Shown: positions 54,307 to 63,945, counted from the stretch's first letter. The stretch is 64,000 bases of DNA from Gammaproteobacteria bacterium Milos-ODIII6 (GCA_029228645.1 JAPTHR010000005.1:20-64019), one strand, 5' to 3'. The notes: generated from the sequence alone by a model not told the origin. Numbers and translations: made by a program.

Positions 54307-55446
54307 ATGCCGTACTGGCGCCTGTCGAACTTCTATTTTTTCTATTTCGCCTTACTCGGAGCGCTGGTTCCCTACTGGGGACTGTTCCTGCAGAACCGCG
54401 GATTCGACGCGGTTGCCATCGGGGAACTGATGGCGATTCTGATGGCAACCAAGATCGTGGCGCCCAACATCTGGGGCTGGTTGGGTGACCATCTCGGGCA
54501 TCGCATGGCAATCGTGCGCTTCGCCTCGCTGGTATCGCTCCTGGTGTTCCTGGGGATGTTTTTTGCGGAGGGTTTCTGGGCCATAGCCCTGGTAATGACC
54601 CTGTACAGCTTTTTCTGGAATGCCTCGCTACCGCAGTTCGAGGTGGTCACATTCAACTACCTGGGCAGGCGGGTGGCGCACTATGCCCGCATACGGCTTT
54701 GGGGTTCGGTCGGGTTCATCGTCACCGTGATCGTGCTCGGCATCCTGGTGGATCACCAGGGCACCGAGGTCGTGCTGCCGGCGCTGACCGTGATCTTCAT
54801 CGGCATCTGGCTGGGATCGCTCCTGGTGCGCGACCCCAATCCCCAACCGCACCTCCCGGACCAGCCGTCCCTGCTGAGCGTCCTGCGGCGGCCGGCGATA
54901 GTCGCCTTTTTTGCAGCGGTCTTCCTCATGCAGATGAGCCACGGACCCTACTACGCCTTCTACTCCATCTACATGGAGGAGCAGGGCTACAGCAAGACCC
55001 TGATCGGCGAGCTCTGGGCCTTGGGGGTCCTGGCAGAGGTCGTCCTGTTCGTGGTGATGCATCACATGCTGCATCGCTGGGGGGCGCGTCTGGTCCTGGT
55101 CGTGAGTCTTCTCCTGGCGGCACTTCGCTGGCTGGTAATCGGCTACTATCCCGATTCGATTGCCATGCTGCTGTTTGCGCAGCTGCTGCATGCCGCCACC
55201 TTTGGGACCTTCCATGCATCGGCGATCCACCTGGTACACCACTATTTCCCCGGCAAACTGCAGGGGCGGGGGCAGGCCTTGTATGCCAGCGTGAGCTTCG
55301 GCGCCGGTGGCGCCCTGGGTAGCCTGGGCGCCGGCTACGCCTGGGATTCGGTCGGGGCAACGGTCAGTTTTACGCTCGCGGCGGGTATCGCGCTGATCGG
55401 GGCCGTGATTTCCTGGTTATATATCGACAAGGCGCACGACCATTGA
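54307..55446 (+). CDS. MFS transporter, HcaT/nucleoside-symporter-like (MFS_1_like)
   Basis: The 379-residue protein has about twelve membrane segments and the short-loop layout of PF12832 transporters such as 3-phenylpropionate carrier HcaT. Landmarks are MPYWRLSNFYFFYFALLGALVPYWGLFLQNRGF at the N-terminus (given here only as orientation by its YFALLGALVPYWG core), the helix 2-3 loop GWLGDHLGHRMAIV, LRLWGS-like RIRLWGSVGFI, and SFGAGGALGSLGAG near the end. The start ATG 54307 is preceded by a very strong ribosome site (aggggggtgg); a GTG six bases earlier is inside that site. It may form an operon with aroC and the efflux genes, but substrate is unknown. Confidence 0.85.
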   Translation: MPYWRLSNFYFFYFALLGALVPYWGLFLQNRGFDAVAIGELMAILMATKIVAPNIWGWLGDHLGHRMAIVRFASLVSLLVFLGMFFAEGFWAIALVMTLYSFFWNASLPQFEVVTFNYLGRRVAHYARIRLWGSVGFIVTVIVLGILVDHQGTEVVLPALTVIFIGIWLGSLLVRDPNPQPHLPDQPSLLSVLRRPAIVAFFAAVFLMQMSHGPYYAFYSIYMEEQGYSKTLIGELWALGVLAEVVLFVVMHHMLHRWGARLVLVVSLLLAALRWLVIGYYPDSIAMLLFAQLLHAATFGTFHASAIHLVHHYFPGKLQGRGQALYASVSFGAGGALGSLGAGYAWDSVGATVSFTLAAGIALIGAVISWLYIDKAHDH

Positions 55447-55491
55447 CAAATTTCATCGAACTCAGGGTACTCGGGTCCATCTAATAGGCTC

Positions 55492-56757
55492 ATGTCAAAG
55501 CTCGCAAACAAGCTGCCTCGCCTGCGCATGCCGGCGCTGATTTTCCTCGCGGCGATACTCGTCGCGACCTTTCTCATCATGACCAAGCCCAGGCCGGCGC
55601 CGGTGGAAGTGCAGGAGCGGGCCTGGCTGGTGGGCACGGTAATGGTGGAGCCGCGCACGCTGTCACCGCATGCGACCCTGTATGGCCGGCTCGAATCCCT
55701 CTCCACGGCAGAGCTTAACGCCGCGGTTGCGGCCAACGTGCTCTCGGTCGAAGTCAATGAAGGCCAGCGGGTGCGGCAAGGGGACCTGCTGGTGCGCCTG
55801 GACGATAGCGAGGCGCGCTTCAACCTGTCGCAGCGCGAGGCGGATGTGATCGACGCCGAGGCCCGGGTGGAGGCGGAAAAGACCCGCTTCGACAGCGACA
55901 GGAAAACCGTCGTCCGGGAGCGGCGCCTGTTGAATCTGACCCAGGATGAAGTGGCACGCCAGCAGGATCTGCTGAAGAAAAAGCTTGGATCACAGTCCTC
56001 GCTGGACGGCGCCCGCCAGGCCATGGAACGACAGGCGCTTACCCTGGCAACGCGCGAACAGTCGATCGCCGAACACCCGCCGCGCATGGCCCAGGCCGAG
56101 GCGGCGCTCATGCGGGCGCACGCCCAGCGCGAACAGGCACGGCTCGATCTCAGTCGTTGCGAGGTGCGCGCCCCCTTCTCCGGTCGGGTGGCGACCCGTT
56201 CGGTGGCCACCGGTCGACGGGTGAAAGTCGGCGATCCCCTGGTGAGCGTGTACGACGACCGGGCGATGGTATTGCGTGCCCTCATAGCGGAGCGTTATCT
56301 GCCTGCCTTGCGGGATTCGGTCCGCAGGAACTGGCCCCTGACCATCTCCGGTCAAATCGATGGTCAGCCCGTTCGAGGCGAGTTGCGTGGCCTGGTGGGT
56401 GAGGTCGCGCCGGACAGCGGCGGTATTGCCGCCCTGTTCGATGTGGATGCGGACCCCGAGCTGTTGCAGCAGGGGCGTTTTCTGGAGATGGACCTGCAGC
56501 TGCCCGAACAGCAGGGTGTCGTCGCCTTGCCGCACGAAGCCGTGTACGGCGCCGACCGGATCTATCTGGTGGATGAGGCCTCGCGCATGCGGCCGCTACA
56601 GGTGGAACGCATCGGCACCACCCGGGACCAGCAGCGGGGCACCCTGTTGCTGGTGCGTTCGGAAGCCCTGCAGACAGGCGTGCAGGTGGTGGCCACACAG
56701 CTGCCGAATGCGGTCGAGGGTCTGCTGGTGCGCGTCTCGGGGGATGCGCCGGAGTGA
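55492..56757 (+). CDS. RND efflux membrane-fusion (periplasmic adaptor) protein
   Basis: The 421-residue adaptor links an inner-membrane RND pump to an outer-membrane channel. It has an N-terminal membrane anchor (ALIFLAAILVATFLIMT, residues 16-32), a split lipoyl domain (VLSVEVNEGQRVRQGDLLVRLD and CEVRAPFSGRVATRSVATG), a long alpha-hairpin between them rich in Glu, Arg and Gln, and a beta-barrel and membrane-proximal region. There is no lipobox cysteine. The stop overlaps the start of the RND gene by four bases (GTGA). Confidence 0.92.
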   Translation: MSKLANKLPRLRMPALIFLAAILVATFLIMTKPRPAPVEVQERAWLVGTVMVEPRTLSPHATLYGRLESLSTAELNAAVAANVLSVEVNEGQRVRQGDLLVRLDDSEARFNLSQREADVIDAEARVEAEKTRFDSDRKTVVRERRLLNLTQDEVARQQDLLKKKLGSQSSLDGARQAMERQALTLATREQSIAEHPPRMAQAEAALMRAHAQREQARLDLSRCEVRAPFSGRVATRSVATGRRVKVGDPLVSVYDDRAMVLRALIAERYLPALRDSVRRNWPLTISGQIDGQPVRGELRGLVGEVAPDSGGIAALFDVDADPELLQQGRFLEMDLQLPEQQGVVALPHEAVYGADRIYLVDEASRMRPLQVERIGTTRDQQRGTLLLVRSEALQTGVQVVATQLPNAVEGLLVRVSGDAPE

Positions 56758-59700
56758 AGTTCAGCCACCGCAACGATATCATCGGGATCTTCGCCCAACA
56801 CCCGGTTGCCGCCAACCTGCTGATGGCGGTCATGCTGCTGGCCGGGGTCTGGGCGCTGGCCGGGCTGAACGTGCAGTTTTTCCCGAATTTCGAGGTCGAG
56901 GTGGTCACCGTCCGCACGGTCTGGACCGGGGCCAATGCGGAAGACGTGGAGCGTTCCCTGACCCTGCCGATGGAACACGCGCTGCGCAACGTGGACGGGC
57001 TGGACAAGATGACCTCGACCTCCAGCCAGGGCGTCAGCCTGGTCAGCCTGGAATTCCCGGAGGGCACCGACATGGGGGCGGCCTCGAACCGGGTCGAGCA
57101 GGAGGTCAACGGGGTGCGCAACCTGCCGGCGGATGCCGAGGACCCGGAGGTGGTCCACGTGCAGCGCTATGAACCGATCGCGCGCCTGCTGATACACGGC
57201 CCCGCGGATGCCGCCGAATTGCGCCACCTGGTGCGCCGGGTGGAGCGCGAGCTCCTCGATCGCGGCATCGCCAAGATCGACATCCAGGGTCTCCCGGAAG
57301 AGGAGATGGCCATTCAGGTGCCGCAGGCAGCCCAGGAAACGCTCGGGCTCTCGCTGGCCCGTATCGCCGAGCGCGTCAAGGGCCTGTCGGTGGATGCGCC
57401 CGCCGGTACGGTCGGACGCGACGACGTCGGACGGGAACTGCGCACCATCAACCAGGGGCGCACTGAAACCGATTTCGAACGGCTGCCGCTGGTCGCCTCG
57501 CAGGACGGTGAACTGGTTCTGTTGGGCGATGTGGCGCAGGTCGAGCGTCGCGCGCGTCCCAACCAGGTGGAGGTGTCCTACCGTGGCGAGCCCGCGGTGG
57601 CATTGTCGCTGCAGCGATCCGCGACCGCGGATTCGCTCAAGTCCGCGGAGAGCCTGCAGCAATGGCTCGCCGATACCCGGCCGCTGCTGCCACCGGGGAT
57701 CGATATCACGGTGTATGACGAGAGCTGGCAGCTGATCAAGGAGCGCATCAACCTGCTCCTGCGCAACGGTGCCGGTGGCCTGTTGCTGGTGGTCGGGATC
57801 CTGTTTCTTTTTCTCAACGGTCGGGTGGCCCTGTGGGTCACGATTGGCATTCCGGTATCGTTCCTGGCGACCCTGGCGATCATCTACGTCGCGGGTGGCA
57901 GCATCAACATGATCTCGCTGTTCGCCCTGATCATGGCGCTCGGGATCATCGTGGACGATGCGATCGTGGTGGGCGAGGACGCCCTGTCGCATTACCAGAC
58001 CGGCGAGAATTCGCTCGAGGCGGCCGAGGGCGGGGCGCGGCGCATGCTGAGCCCGGTGTTGTCCTCTTCGCTCACGACCATCGCGGCCTTCATTCCGCTG
58101 TTTGCGATCAGTGGCATGATCGGCAAATTCCTCGGCGATATCCCGTTCGTGATCGTGTGCGTGATCATCGCCTCGCTGGTCGAGAGCTTCCTGGTCCTGC
58201 CGGGCCACCTGCGGCACAGTTTCCAACGCATGCACCATGCACAGTCAGGCCGCTTCCGCGAACGCTGGGACGCCGGTTTCGCGCGCTTTCGCGACGGGCC
58301 TTTCCGCAACGCGGTCACCTGGGCGGTAAACCATCGCCTTGGCACCCTGGCGATCGCGTTTTCGGGTCTCATTCTGCTGATCGGTCTACTGGCCGGGGGG
58401 CGGCTCGGCTTTGCGTTCTTCCCCAGCGTTCCGGGTAGTGTCATCGTGGCCACCGGGTCGTTTGTTTCCGGCACGCCGCCGGAACGCGTGCGGGCCTTCA
58501 TCGACGAGGCGGAGGAGGCGCTCTACCAGACCAACGAGGAACTCGGCGGCGATCTCATCCGGGTGGCCCAGGTCTCGTATGGGTTGGGCTACTTCTCCAA
58601 CGCGCGCCAGACACAGACGGGCGACCAGTTCGCTTCGGTGGTGTTGGAACTGCTACCGACCGATGCCCGCGAGGTCGACAACGAACAGTTCATTCGCCAT
58701 TGGCGCAACAAGCTGGTCGAGCCGCCGGGACTGGAATACCTGACCATGACCGTGCGCAAGGGCGGTCATCCCGGCCGCGACCTCGAGATTCGCCTCGGTG
58801 GTGCGGATCCCGAGCGGGTCAAGCTGGCTGCTCTCGAGCTGGCGGAAGCGATCCGGGCGATACCCGGGACCGACAGCATCGAGGACGACATGCCTTTCGG
58901 GCAGCAGCAGCTGGTTTTCCAGTTACGCCCGCTGGGGGAGGCCCTGGGCCTCACGTTCAACGAGGTGGCCCGCCAGTTGAGCGCGGCCTTTGACGGGCAG
59001 CTGGCGCAGATATTCAACGAGGGCGATGAAGAGGTCGAGGTGCGGGTGATGCTGCCGGACGAGGAGCGCTACCGCCTGACCGCGCTGGATGACTTCCGGG
59101 TGTTTCTCCCCAGTGGCGCCAGCGTACCCCTGGATTCGGTGGTGCGTTTCGAGGAGCGGCGTGGTTTCAAGGCCCTGCGGCATGCCGAAGGGCGCCTCGC
59201 TGTCACCGTGTTCGCCGACGTCAATGGCAAGGTGGTCACCAGCAATGCGGTGCGCGCCCGACTCGCCGATTCGGTCCTGCCGGGCCTGGTCGAGCGGCAC
59301 GACATCCGTTGGGAATTCACCGGTCGTGCCGAGGATCAGAAAGAGACCATGACCGACATGCGGCGCGGCGCGCTGTTCGCGCTGGCGATGATCTATATCG
59401 TGCTCGCCTGGGTGTTCGGCTCGTACGGCTGGCCGCTGGTGGTCATGGCGATCATCCCCTTCGGCATCGTGGGGGCGCTGATGGGGCATTGGGTGATGGA
59501 CGTCACCCCGACGCTGCTCTCGATGTTCGGCCTGTTCGCCCTCTCGGGCATCGCGGTCAACGATTCCATCATCCTGGTGGTGTTCTACAAGCAGCTCCGG
59601 GCGAAGGGCCTGGCGCTGCGCGAGGCGGTCATCGAGGCATCCTGCCAACGCCTGCGTGCGGTCCTGCTGACCTCGCTCACCACCATTGCCGGCCTGCTGC

Positions 59701-59891
59701 CGTTGCTCTTCGAGACCTCGCTGCAGGCCCAGTTCCTGATCCCGATGGCAATCTCGATCTCCTTTGGCCTCGCGGTGACCACCTTCCTGGTGTTGTTCCT
59801 GGTGCCGGCGCTGCTGTCCGCGATGGAGCAGCTGATCGAAAGGTTCAGAACCCCACAGCCCGGTAGGCAGATACCCGCGCGAGCGAAATGA
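56754..59891 (+). CDS. RND-family efflux transporter (AcrB/MdtB-like)
   Basis: The 1045-residue inner-membrane pump exports small molecules driven by the proton gradient. It has the twelve-helix duplicated layout with two large periplasmic loops: VAANLLMAVMLLAGVWALAGL as first helix, VVTVRTVWTGANAEDVERSLT at the start of loop 1, and GIIVDDAIVVGEDALSH in helix 4, containing the two proton-relay Asp residues. Family helices FALSGIAVNDSIILVVF and LLTSLTTIAGLLPLLFETS follow in the second half. It starts with GTG overlapping the adaptor gene and ends overlapping the hydrolase gene. Its outer-membrane partner is not in the operon; the tolC homologue at 42941 is a candidate. Confidence 0.94.
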   Translation: MKFSHRNDIIGIFAQHPVAANLLMAVMLLAGVWALAGLNVQFFPNFEVEVVTVRTVWTGANAEDVERSLTLPMEHALRNVDGLDKMTSTSSQGVSLVSLEFPEGTDMGAASNRVEQEVNGVRNLPADAEDPEVVHVQRYEPIARLLIHGPADAAELRHLVRRVERELLDRGIAKIDIQGLPEEEMAIQVPQAAQETLGLSLARIAERVKGLSVDAPAGTVGRDDVGRELRTINQGRTETDFERLPLVASQDGELVLLGDVAQVERRARPNQVEVSYRGEPAVALSLQRSATADSLKSAESLQQWLADTRPLLPPGIDITVYDESWQLIKERINLLLRNGAGGLLLVVGILFLFLNGRVALWVTIGIPVSFLATLAIIYVAGGSINMISLFALIMALGIIVDDAIVVGEDALSHYQTGENSLEAAEGGARRMLSPVLSSSLTTIAAFIPLFAISGMIGKFLGDIPFVIVCVIIASLVESFLVLPGHLRHSFQRMHHAQSGRFRERWDAGFARFRDGPFRNAVTWAVNHRLGTLAIAFSGLILLIGLLAGGRLGFAFFPSVPGSVIVATGSFVSGTPPERVRAFIDEAEEALYQTNEELGGDLIRVAQVSYGLGYFSNARQTQTGDQFASVVLELLPTDAREVDNEQFIRHWRNKLVEPPGLEYLTMTVRKGGHPGRDLEIRLGGADPERVKLAALELAEAIRAIPGTDSIEDDMPFGQQQLVFQLRPLGEALGLTFNEVARQLSAAFDGQLAQIFNEGDEEVEVRVMLPDEERYRLTALDDFRVFLPSGASVPLDSVVRFEERRGFKALRHAEGRLAVTVFADVNGKVVTSNAVRARLADSVLPGLVERHDIRWEFTGRAEDQKETMTDMRRGALFALAMIYIVLAWVFGSYGWPLVVMAIIPFGIVGALMGHWVMDVTPTLLSMFGLFALSGIAVNDSIILVVFYKQLRAKGLALREAVIEASCQRLRAVLLTSLTTIAGLLPLLFETSLQAQFLIPMAISISFGLAVTTFLVLFLVPALLSAMEQLIERFRTPQPGRQIPARAK

Positions 59892-60670
59892 ATCTGCGCG
59901 CTTTGCTGGCACTGGGTCTGGTGCTGTATCTTGGCTGGGGCCTGCTGCTGTACGTCTTTCAGCGACAACTCATCTATCTGCCCGTGGAAGGCAGTTCGCA
60001 CTCGTACCCGGTGGAACGGTTTTCTTCCGCGGGCGAATCGATCGAGGTGCTTGTTCTCAACCCGGGCAAACAGCGGGCTCTGATGTATTTCGGTGGCAAC
60101 GCCGAATGGGTAGCCGGTAATGCGCCGGGTTTCCTGCACAGTCTCCCGGATCAGACCGTCTACCTGGTGAACTACCGCGGCTATGCCGGGAGTACGGGTA
60201 CCCCGAGCGAGCCGGCCCTGTATCAGGACGCGCTGAGTATCTACGACCAGATCCGCGATCGTCACCGGGGCATCTCGGCGGCAGGCCGGAGTCTCGGTTC
60301 GGCTGTGGCGACCTACCTGGCCTCCCAACGGCCGCTTGAACGGCTCATCCTGGTAACGCCGTTCGACAGCATTCTGCATATCGCCCAGGACCATTACTGG
60401 TTTTATCCCGTCTCATTGCTGTTGAAGGATACGTTCGACTCGATGGCTCGGGTGGCTGCCATCGAGGCGGATACCCTGGTCGTGTTGGCGCAGGGCGATG
60501 AGATCATTTCCGCGAAGTACTCGCAGCGGCTGATCGAAGCCTTCCCGCCATCCCAGCTTACGGTCGTGACCATCGATGGAGCCGGGCACAACAGTCTGTC
60601 GGGATTGCAGGAGTACTACGCTGCGATGGCCGGGTTTGTCTCGCGAGATGAGCGCGCAAGGCGCCGATAA
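59888..60670 (+). CDS. Membrane-anchored alpha/beta hydrolase
   Basis: The 260-residue protein has an N-terminal membrane anchor (LRALLALGLVLYLGWGLLLYVF) and an alpha/beta-hydrolase fold of the BEM46/ABHD13 type: ALMYFGGNAEWVAGN as oxyanion strand, YLVNYRGYAGSTGTP, nucleophile elbow AAGRSLGSA with Ser as likely nucleophile, VLAQGDEIISAKYS with the acid residue, and GAGHNSLSG with the catalytic His. The natural substrate is unknown. It is translationally coupled to the RND pump (ATGA overlap), which suggests a role linked to the exported compound or envelope lipids. It ends one base before the convergent lysR stop. Confidence 0.85.
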   Translation: MNLRALLALGLVLYLGWGLLLYVFQRQLIYLPVEGSSHSYPVERFSSAGESIEVLVLNPGKQRALMYFGGNAEWVAGNAPGFLHSLPDQTVYLVNYRGYAGSTGTPSEPALYQDALSIYDQIRDRHRGISAAGRSLGSAVATYLASQRPLERLILVTPFDSILHIAQDHYWFYPVSLLLKDTFDSMARVAAIEADTLVVLAQGDEIISAKYSQRLIEAFPPSQLTVVTIDGAGHNSLSGLQEYYAAMAGFVSRDERARRR

Positions 60671-60671
60671 C

Positions 60672-61547
60672 TCAGCGTCCGGTCGCCTGTTGGCAACTGC
60701 TGATCATCGCGCGTGCGGCATTGCTCAGACTGCGCTTCTGATGGGTAACCGAGCCGAGCTGGCGGGCCAGAGCAAGGCCCGGCACGCGGAGCGTCACCAG
60801 CTGCCCGGTCAGCTGGGTGGCCGGCAGCAGTGACCAGCCCAATCCGATCTCGGTCAGCATCCCCAGGGTCTCGAGGTAGTTGGTCTCCATGCTGACCTGC
60901 AGGCTGAGGCCGGCTTTCTGCACCGCCTGTTCGAGAATGGCGCGGGTGTAGGTGTTGCTGCTCGGCAGGACCGCCGGGTAGGAGAGCAGTGTCTCGAGGG
61001 TCACCTGCTTGCGCTTGCTGAGCGGGTGGTCCCGCCCGACCATCACCACCAGCGGATCGTCCCAGATCAGGCCGGTCTGCAGATGCGGCAGAGGTTTCGG
61101 GGGGAGGGTGACGATGGCCAGCTCCAGGTCGCCTATCTCGACCGCGTGGCAGGCCGCCTCCGAGTCCATGAATCGGATCTCCAGTTCCACCCCCGGGTGA
61201 TCGCGGGTGAATACCTTGAGGGGGCCTGGCAGTCGATGCAGGCCGATATGGTGGCTGGTGGCCATCAGCAGGCGCCCGCGAATCTCACCCGAGAGGTCGG
61301 AAAGCGCACGCTCGATCTCGCGCGCATCGTTGAGCAGGCGCCTGGCCCTCGGCAGCAGGGTCTGACCGGCTGGGGTGAGCGAGACGCGCCGCCCGATGCG
61401 ATCGAACAGGGCGACCTTGAGTTCCTCTTCCAGGAGTGCGATGCGCTTGCTTACTGCCGGCTGGGAAAGATACAGGCGCTCTGCTGCCCGCGAGAAGGAC
61501 TGCTGCTCGGCGACCGCGAGGAAGGCGCGTAGGGAAGCGATTTCCAT
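60672..61547 (-). CDS. LysR-family transcriptional regulator, divergent from leuC
   Basis: The 291-residue regulator has the N-terminal winged helix-turn-helix (LRAFLAVAEQQSFSRAAERLYLSQPAVSKRIALLEEEL), a linker helix and a C-terminal inducer-binding domain with GLHRLPGPLKVFTRDHPGVELEI and LELAIVTLPPKP. The same gene order, with a LysR gene divergent from leuCDB, is found in Pseudomonas. Its role in control of leucine synthesis is inferred from position. The shared control region lies at 61548-61645. Confidence 0.9.
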   Translation of the reverse strand: MEIASLRAFLAVAEQQSFSRAAERLYLSQPAVSKRIALLEEELKVALFDRIGRRVSLTPAGQTLLPRARRLLNDAREIERALSDLSGEIRGRLLMATSHHIGLHRLPGPLKVFTRDHPGVELEIRFMDSEAACHAVEIGDLELAIVTLPPKPLPHLQTGLIWDDPLVVMVGRDHPLSKRKQVTLETLLSYPAVLPSSNTYTRAILEQAVQKAGLSLQVSMETNYLETLGMLTEIGLGWSLLPATQLTGQLVTLRVPGLALARQLGSVTHQKRSLSNAARAMISSCQQATGR

Positions 61548-61645
61548 GATTCCTGAAAAGAATACTAAAAATAAAAAATATAAATTTGTGTTATTGATTC
61601 TAGGCGTTAAATTTGTGTCTGTCAGAACTCAGCAAAGGTGAACAC
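61548..61645. promoter_or_regulatory. Divergent lysR-leuC control region with an 11-bp direct repeat
   Basis: This 98-base region is very AT-rich in a GC-rich genome. It contains the perfect direct repeat TAAATTTGTGT at 61581-61591 and 61608-61618, 27 bases apart, the size expected for a dimeric LysR-type regulator binding two sites. The leuC ribosome site aaaggtg follows. Confidence 0.55.
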
Positions 61646-63070
61646 ATGTCCGCCCGGACCCTGTACGACAAGTTGTGGGACTCGCACGTGGTGCGCGAGG
61701 AACAGGATGGCACCTGCCTGCTGTATATCGATCGCCAACTGGTGCACGAGGTGACCTCGCCACAGGCCTTCGAGGGTCTGCGCCTGGCGGGTCGCAAGCC
61801 CTGGCGCGTCGCTGCCAACCTGGCCACGCCCGACCACAACGTGCCGACCACCGCCGCAGAGCGCCACGGCGGCGTGCAGGGGATCGTCGATCCGATTTCA
61901 CGCATCCAGGTCGACACCCTGGATCACAATTGTGCCGAGTTCGGGATCACCGAGTTTCATATGGATGATGTCCGCCAGGGCATCGTGCACGTGGTCGGGC
62001 CGGAACAGGGCGCGACGCTGCCCGGGATGACCGTGGTGTGTGGCGATTCGCATACCTCTACCCATGGTGCCTTCGGGGCGCTGGCGCACGGTATCGGCAC
62101 CTCCGAGGTGGAGCATGTGCTGGCCACCCAGTGTTTGATTCAGAAGAAGTCGAAGGCCATGCAGGTCGTGATCGATGGGCCGGTCGGGGCCGGTGTCACG
62201 GCCAAGGACATCGTGCTCGCGATTATCGGCGAGATCGGCACAGCCGGCGGTACTGGATACGCCATCGAGTTTGCCGGCCAGGGGATTACCGACCTGTCCA
62301 TCGAGGGGCGTATGACGGTGTGCAATATGGCCATCGAGGCGGGCGCCCGCGCCGGTTTCGTTGCGGTCGATCAGAAGACCATCGACTACGTCAAAGGTCG
62401 ACCCTATGCGCCGAAAGGGGAAGACTGGGAAAAGGCGGTCAGCGCATGGCAGAACCTGCACTCGGACGAGGGAGCGGTGTTCGACAAAACCGTCGTTATC
62501 GAGGGCGCGAGCATCCAGCCGCAGGTGACCTGGGGAACCTCGCCGGAGATGGTGGTTCCGGTGGATGCAAAGGTGCCCAACCCGGCGAATGAGTCGGACA
62601 GCGTCAAGGCCGACGGGATGCGTCGTGCCCTGGATTACATGGGCCTGCAGGCGGATACGCCGATCACCGGGATCAGGGTGGACAAGGTTTTCATCGGCTC
62701 CTGTACCAACTCGCGCATCGAGGATCTGCGTGCGGCCGCCGAAGTGGCGGAGGGTCGCAAGGTCGCCGACAACATCAAGCTGGCGATGGTGGTCCCGGGT
62801 TCCGGCCTGGTCAAAAAGCAGGCAGAGGAAGAGGGCCTGGACCGCATCTTCGTCGAGGCCGGCTTCGAATGGCGCGAGCCGGGCTGCTCCATGTGCCTGG
62901 CGATGAATGCCGACCGGCTCGAGCCCGGCGAGCGCTGCGCCTCGACCTCGAACCGCAACTTCGAGGGTCGCCAGGGCAAGGGTGGACGCACGCACCTGGT
63001 CAGCCCGGCGATGGCAGCCGCCGCCGCGGTAGCGGGTCATTTTGTGGATGTGCGGGGGTTGCAGAAGTGA
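61646..63070 (+). CDS. leuC: 3-Isopropylmalate dehydratase, large subunit
   Basis: LeuC and LeuD together isomerise 2- to 3-isopropylmalate in leucine synthesis using a [4Fe-4S] cluster. The 474-residue protein has the aconitase-family layout with [34 protein letters not shown], and the three cluster cysteines in GSCTNSR and GCSMCLAMN. The start ATG 61646 is preceded by aaaggtg. It is the first gene of leuC-leuD; a palindromic repeat of about 170 bases separates the two. Confidence 0.97.
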   Translation: MSARTLYDKLWDSHVVREEQDGTCLLYIDRQLVHEVTSPQAFEGLRLAGRKPWRVAANLATPDHNVPTTAAERHGGVQGIVDPISRIQVDTLDHNCAEFGITEFHMDDVRQGIVHVVGPEQGATLPGMTVVCGDSHTSTHGAFGALAHGIGTSEVEHVLATQCLIQKKSKAMQVVIDGPVGAGVTAKDIVLAIIGEIGTAGGTGYAIEFAGQGITDLSIEGRMTVCNMAIEAGARAGFVAVDQKTIDYVKGRPYAPKGEDWEKAVSAWQNLHSDEGAVFDKTVVIEGASIQPQVTWGTSPEMVVPVDAKVPNPANESDSVKADGMRRALDYMGLQADTPITGIRVDKVFIGSCTNSRIEDLRAAAEVAEGRKVADNIKLAMVVPGSGLVKKQAEEEGLDRIFVEAGFEWREPGCSMCLAMNADRLEPGERCASTSNRNFEGRQGKGGRTHLVSPAMAAAAAVAGHFVDVRGLQK

Positions 63071-63243
63071 ACCGCGAAGGACGCAAAGACCGCAAAGACT
63101 CCTTGACGGTGTGCTTTGAGCAAAGGGCAACTTCCAAGTCCTATTCAGTGAGCAAAGGTTTAACTGTCCCAGGGAGCCGCGAAAGATTCGAAGCTCATAG
63201 GGTCTTTCGTCTTTTCTTCGCGCCCTTGGCGTCCTTTGCGGTT
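63070..63243. repeat. Inverted-repeat element between leuC and leuD
   Basis: The 19-nt motif AACCGCGAAGGACGCAAAG at 63070-63088 recurs in inverted orientation at 63225-63243 (AACCGCAAAGGACGCCAAG on the minus strand), with 17 of 19 positions the same. The 174-base element therefore has inverted ends, like a small non-autonomous element or a large stem-loop. The same degenerate motif appears a third time at 63905-63923. The element carries no gene and overlaps the last base of leuC. Confidence 0.7.
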
Positions 63244-63259
63244 TATTCGGGGGTCTCGT

Positions 63260-63898
63260 ATGCAGAAGTTTGAAAAATTCACCGGGGTGGTCTGCCCGCT
63301 GGATCGTTCCAATGTCGATACCGACGCGATCATTCCGAAGCAGTTCCTGAAGTCGATCAAGCGCACCGGTTTTGGGCCAAATCTGTTCGACGAGTGGCGT
63401 TACCTCGATCACGGCGAGCCCGGCATGGACAACAGCCAACGGCCGTTGAACCCGGATTTCGCGCTCAATGACCCACGCTATGCCGGCGCGCGTATCCTGC
63501 TGGCACGCGAGAACTTCGGTTGTGGTTCATCCCGGGAACACGCGCCCTGGGCGCTCGCGGACTATGGCTTCCGGGTGATCATCGCACCGAGCTTCGCGGA
63601 TATCTTCTTCAACAACAGCTTCAAGAACGGAATCCTGCCGATCGTACTGCCGGCGGATGTCGTGGATGGCTTGTTCGAGAAGGCGAGCGGGCCCGAGGCC
63701 TTGCAGATTGCGGTGGATCTGCAAGCGCAGGTCCTGACGGTGAGCGATGGCGAACAAATCGGTTTCGAGGTCGATGCCTTCCGCAAGCATTGCCTGCTGG
63801 AAGGCCTGGATGACATCGGCCTGACCTTGCAGCATGTGGATGACATCCGCGCCTATGAAGAACGGCGCAAATCCGAGGCTCCGTGGTTGTTCGGTTGA
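63260..63898 (+). CDS. leuD: 3-Isopropylmalate dehydratase, small subunit
   Basis: The 212-residue subunit forms the swivel domain of isopropylmalate isomerase. It shows the start [30 protein letters not shown], recognisable by [20 protein letters not shown], then [21 protein letters not shown] and [17 protein letters not shown]. The ATG at 63260 is chosen because it fits the family N-terminus; the frame is open a little further upstream within the repeat. Only a weak ribosome site (cggggg) is present. Expected leuB is outside the window or elsewhere, and an unrelated GxxExxY gene follows instead. Confidence 0.96.
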   Translation: MQKFEKFTGVVCPLDRSNVDTDAIIPKQFLKSIKRTGFGPNLFDEWRYLDHGEPGMDNSQRPLNPDFALNDPRYAGARILLARENFGCGSSREHAPWALADYGFRVIIAPSFADIFFNNSFKNGILPIVLPADVVDGLFEKASGPEALQIAVDLQAQVLTVSDGEQIGFEVDAFRKHCLLEGLDDIGLTLQHVDDIRAYEERRKSEAPWLFG

Positions 63899-63904
63899 AG
63901 ACAT

Positions 63905-63923
63905 AACCACAAAGGGCACGAAG
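63905..63923 (+). repeat. Third copy of the AACCrCrAAGGrCrC motif
   Basis: AACCACAAAGGGCACGAAG follows the pattern of the two motifs that flank the leuC-leuD spacer, with changes almost only between A and G. It lies in the short leader of the GxxExxY gene, where the next bases also repeat the theme (gatcacaaagg). Confidence 0.6.
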
Positions 63924-63945
63924 ATCACAAAGGAGTGTGATTTCT

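Noticed and set aside
56562-58238. 558-codon minus-strand frame opposite the RND pump
   Set aside because: Its composition is that of an antisense shadow and the sense strand is a clear RND transporter.
63070-63923. CRISPR array because of repeated AACC...AAG motifs
   Set aside because: Only three copies exist, they differ in orientation and spacing, and no cas gene is present.
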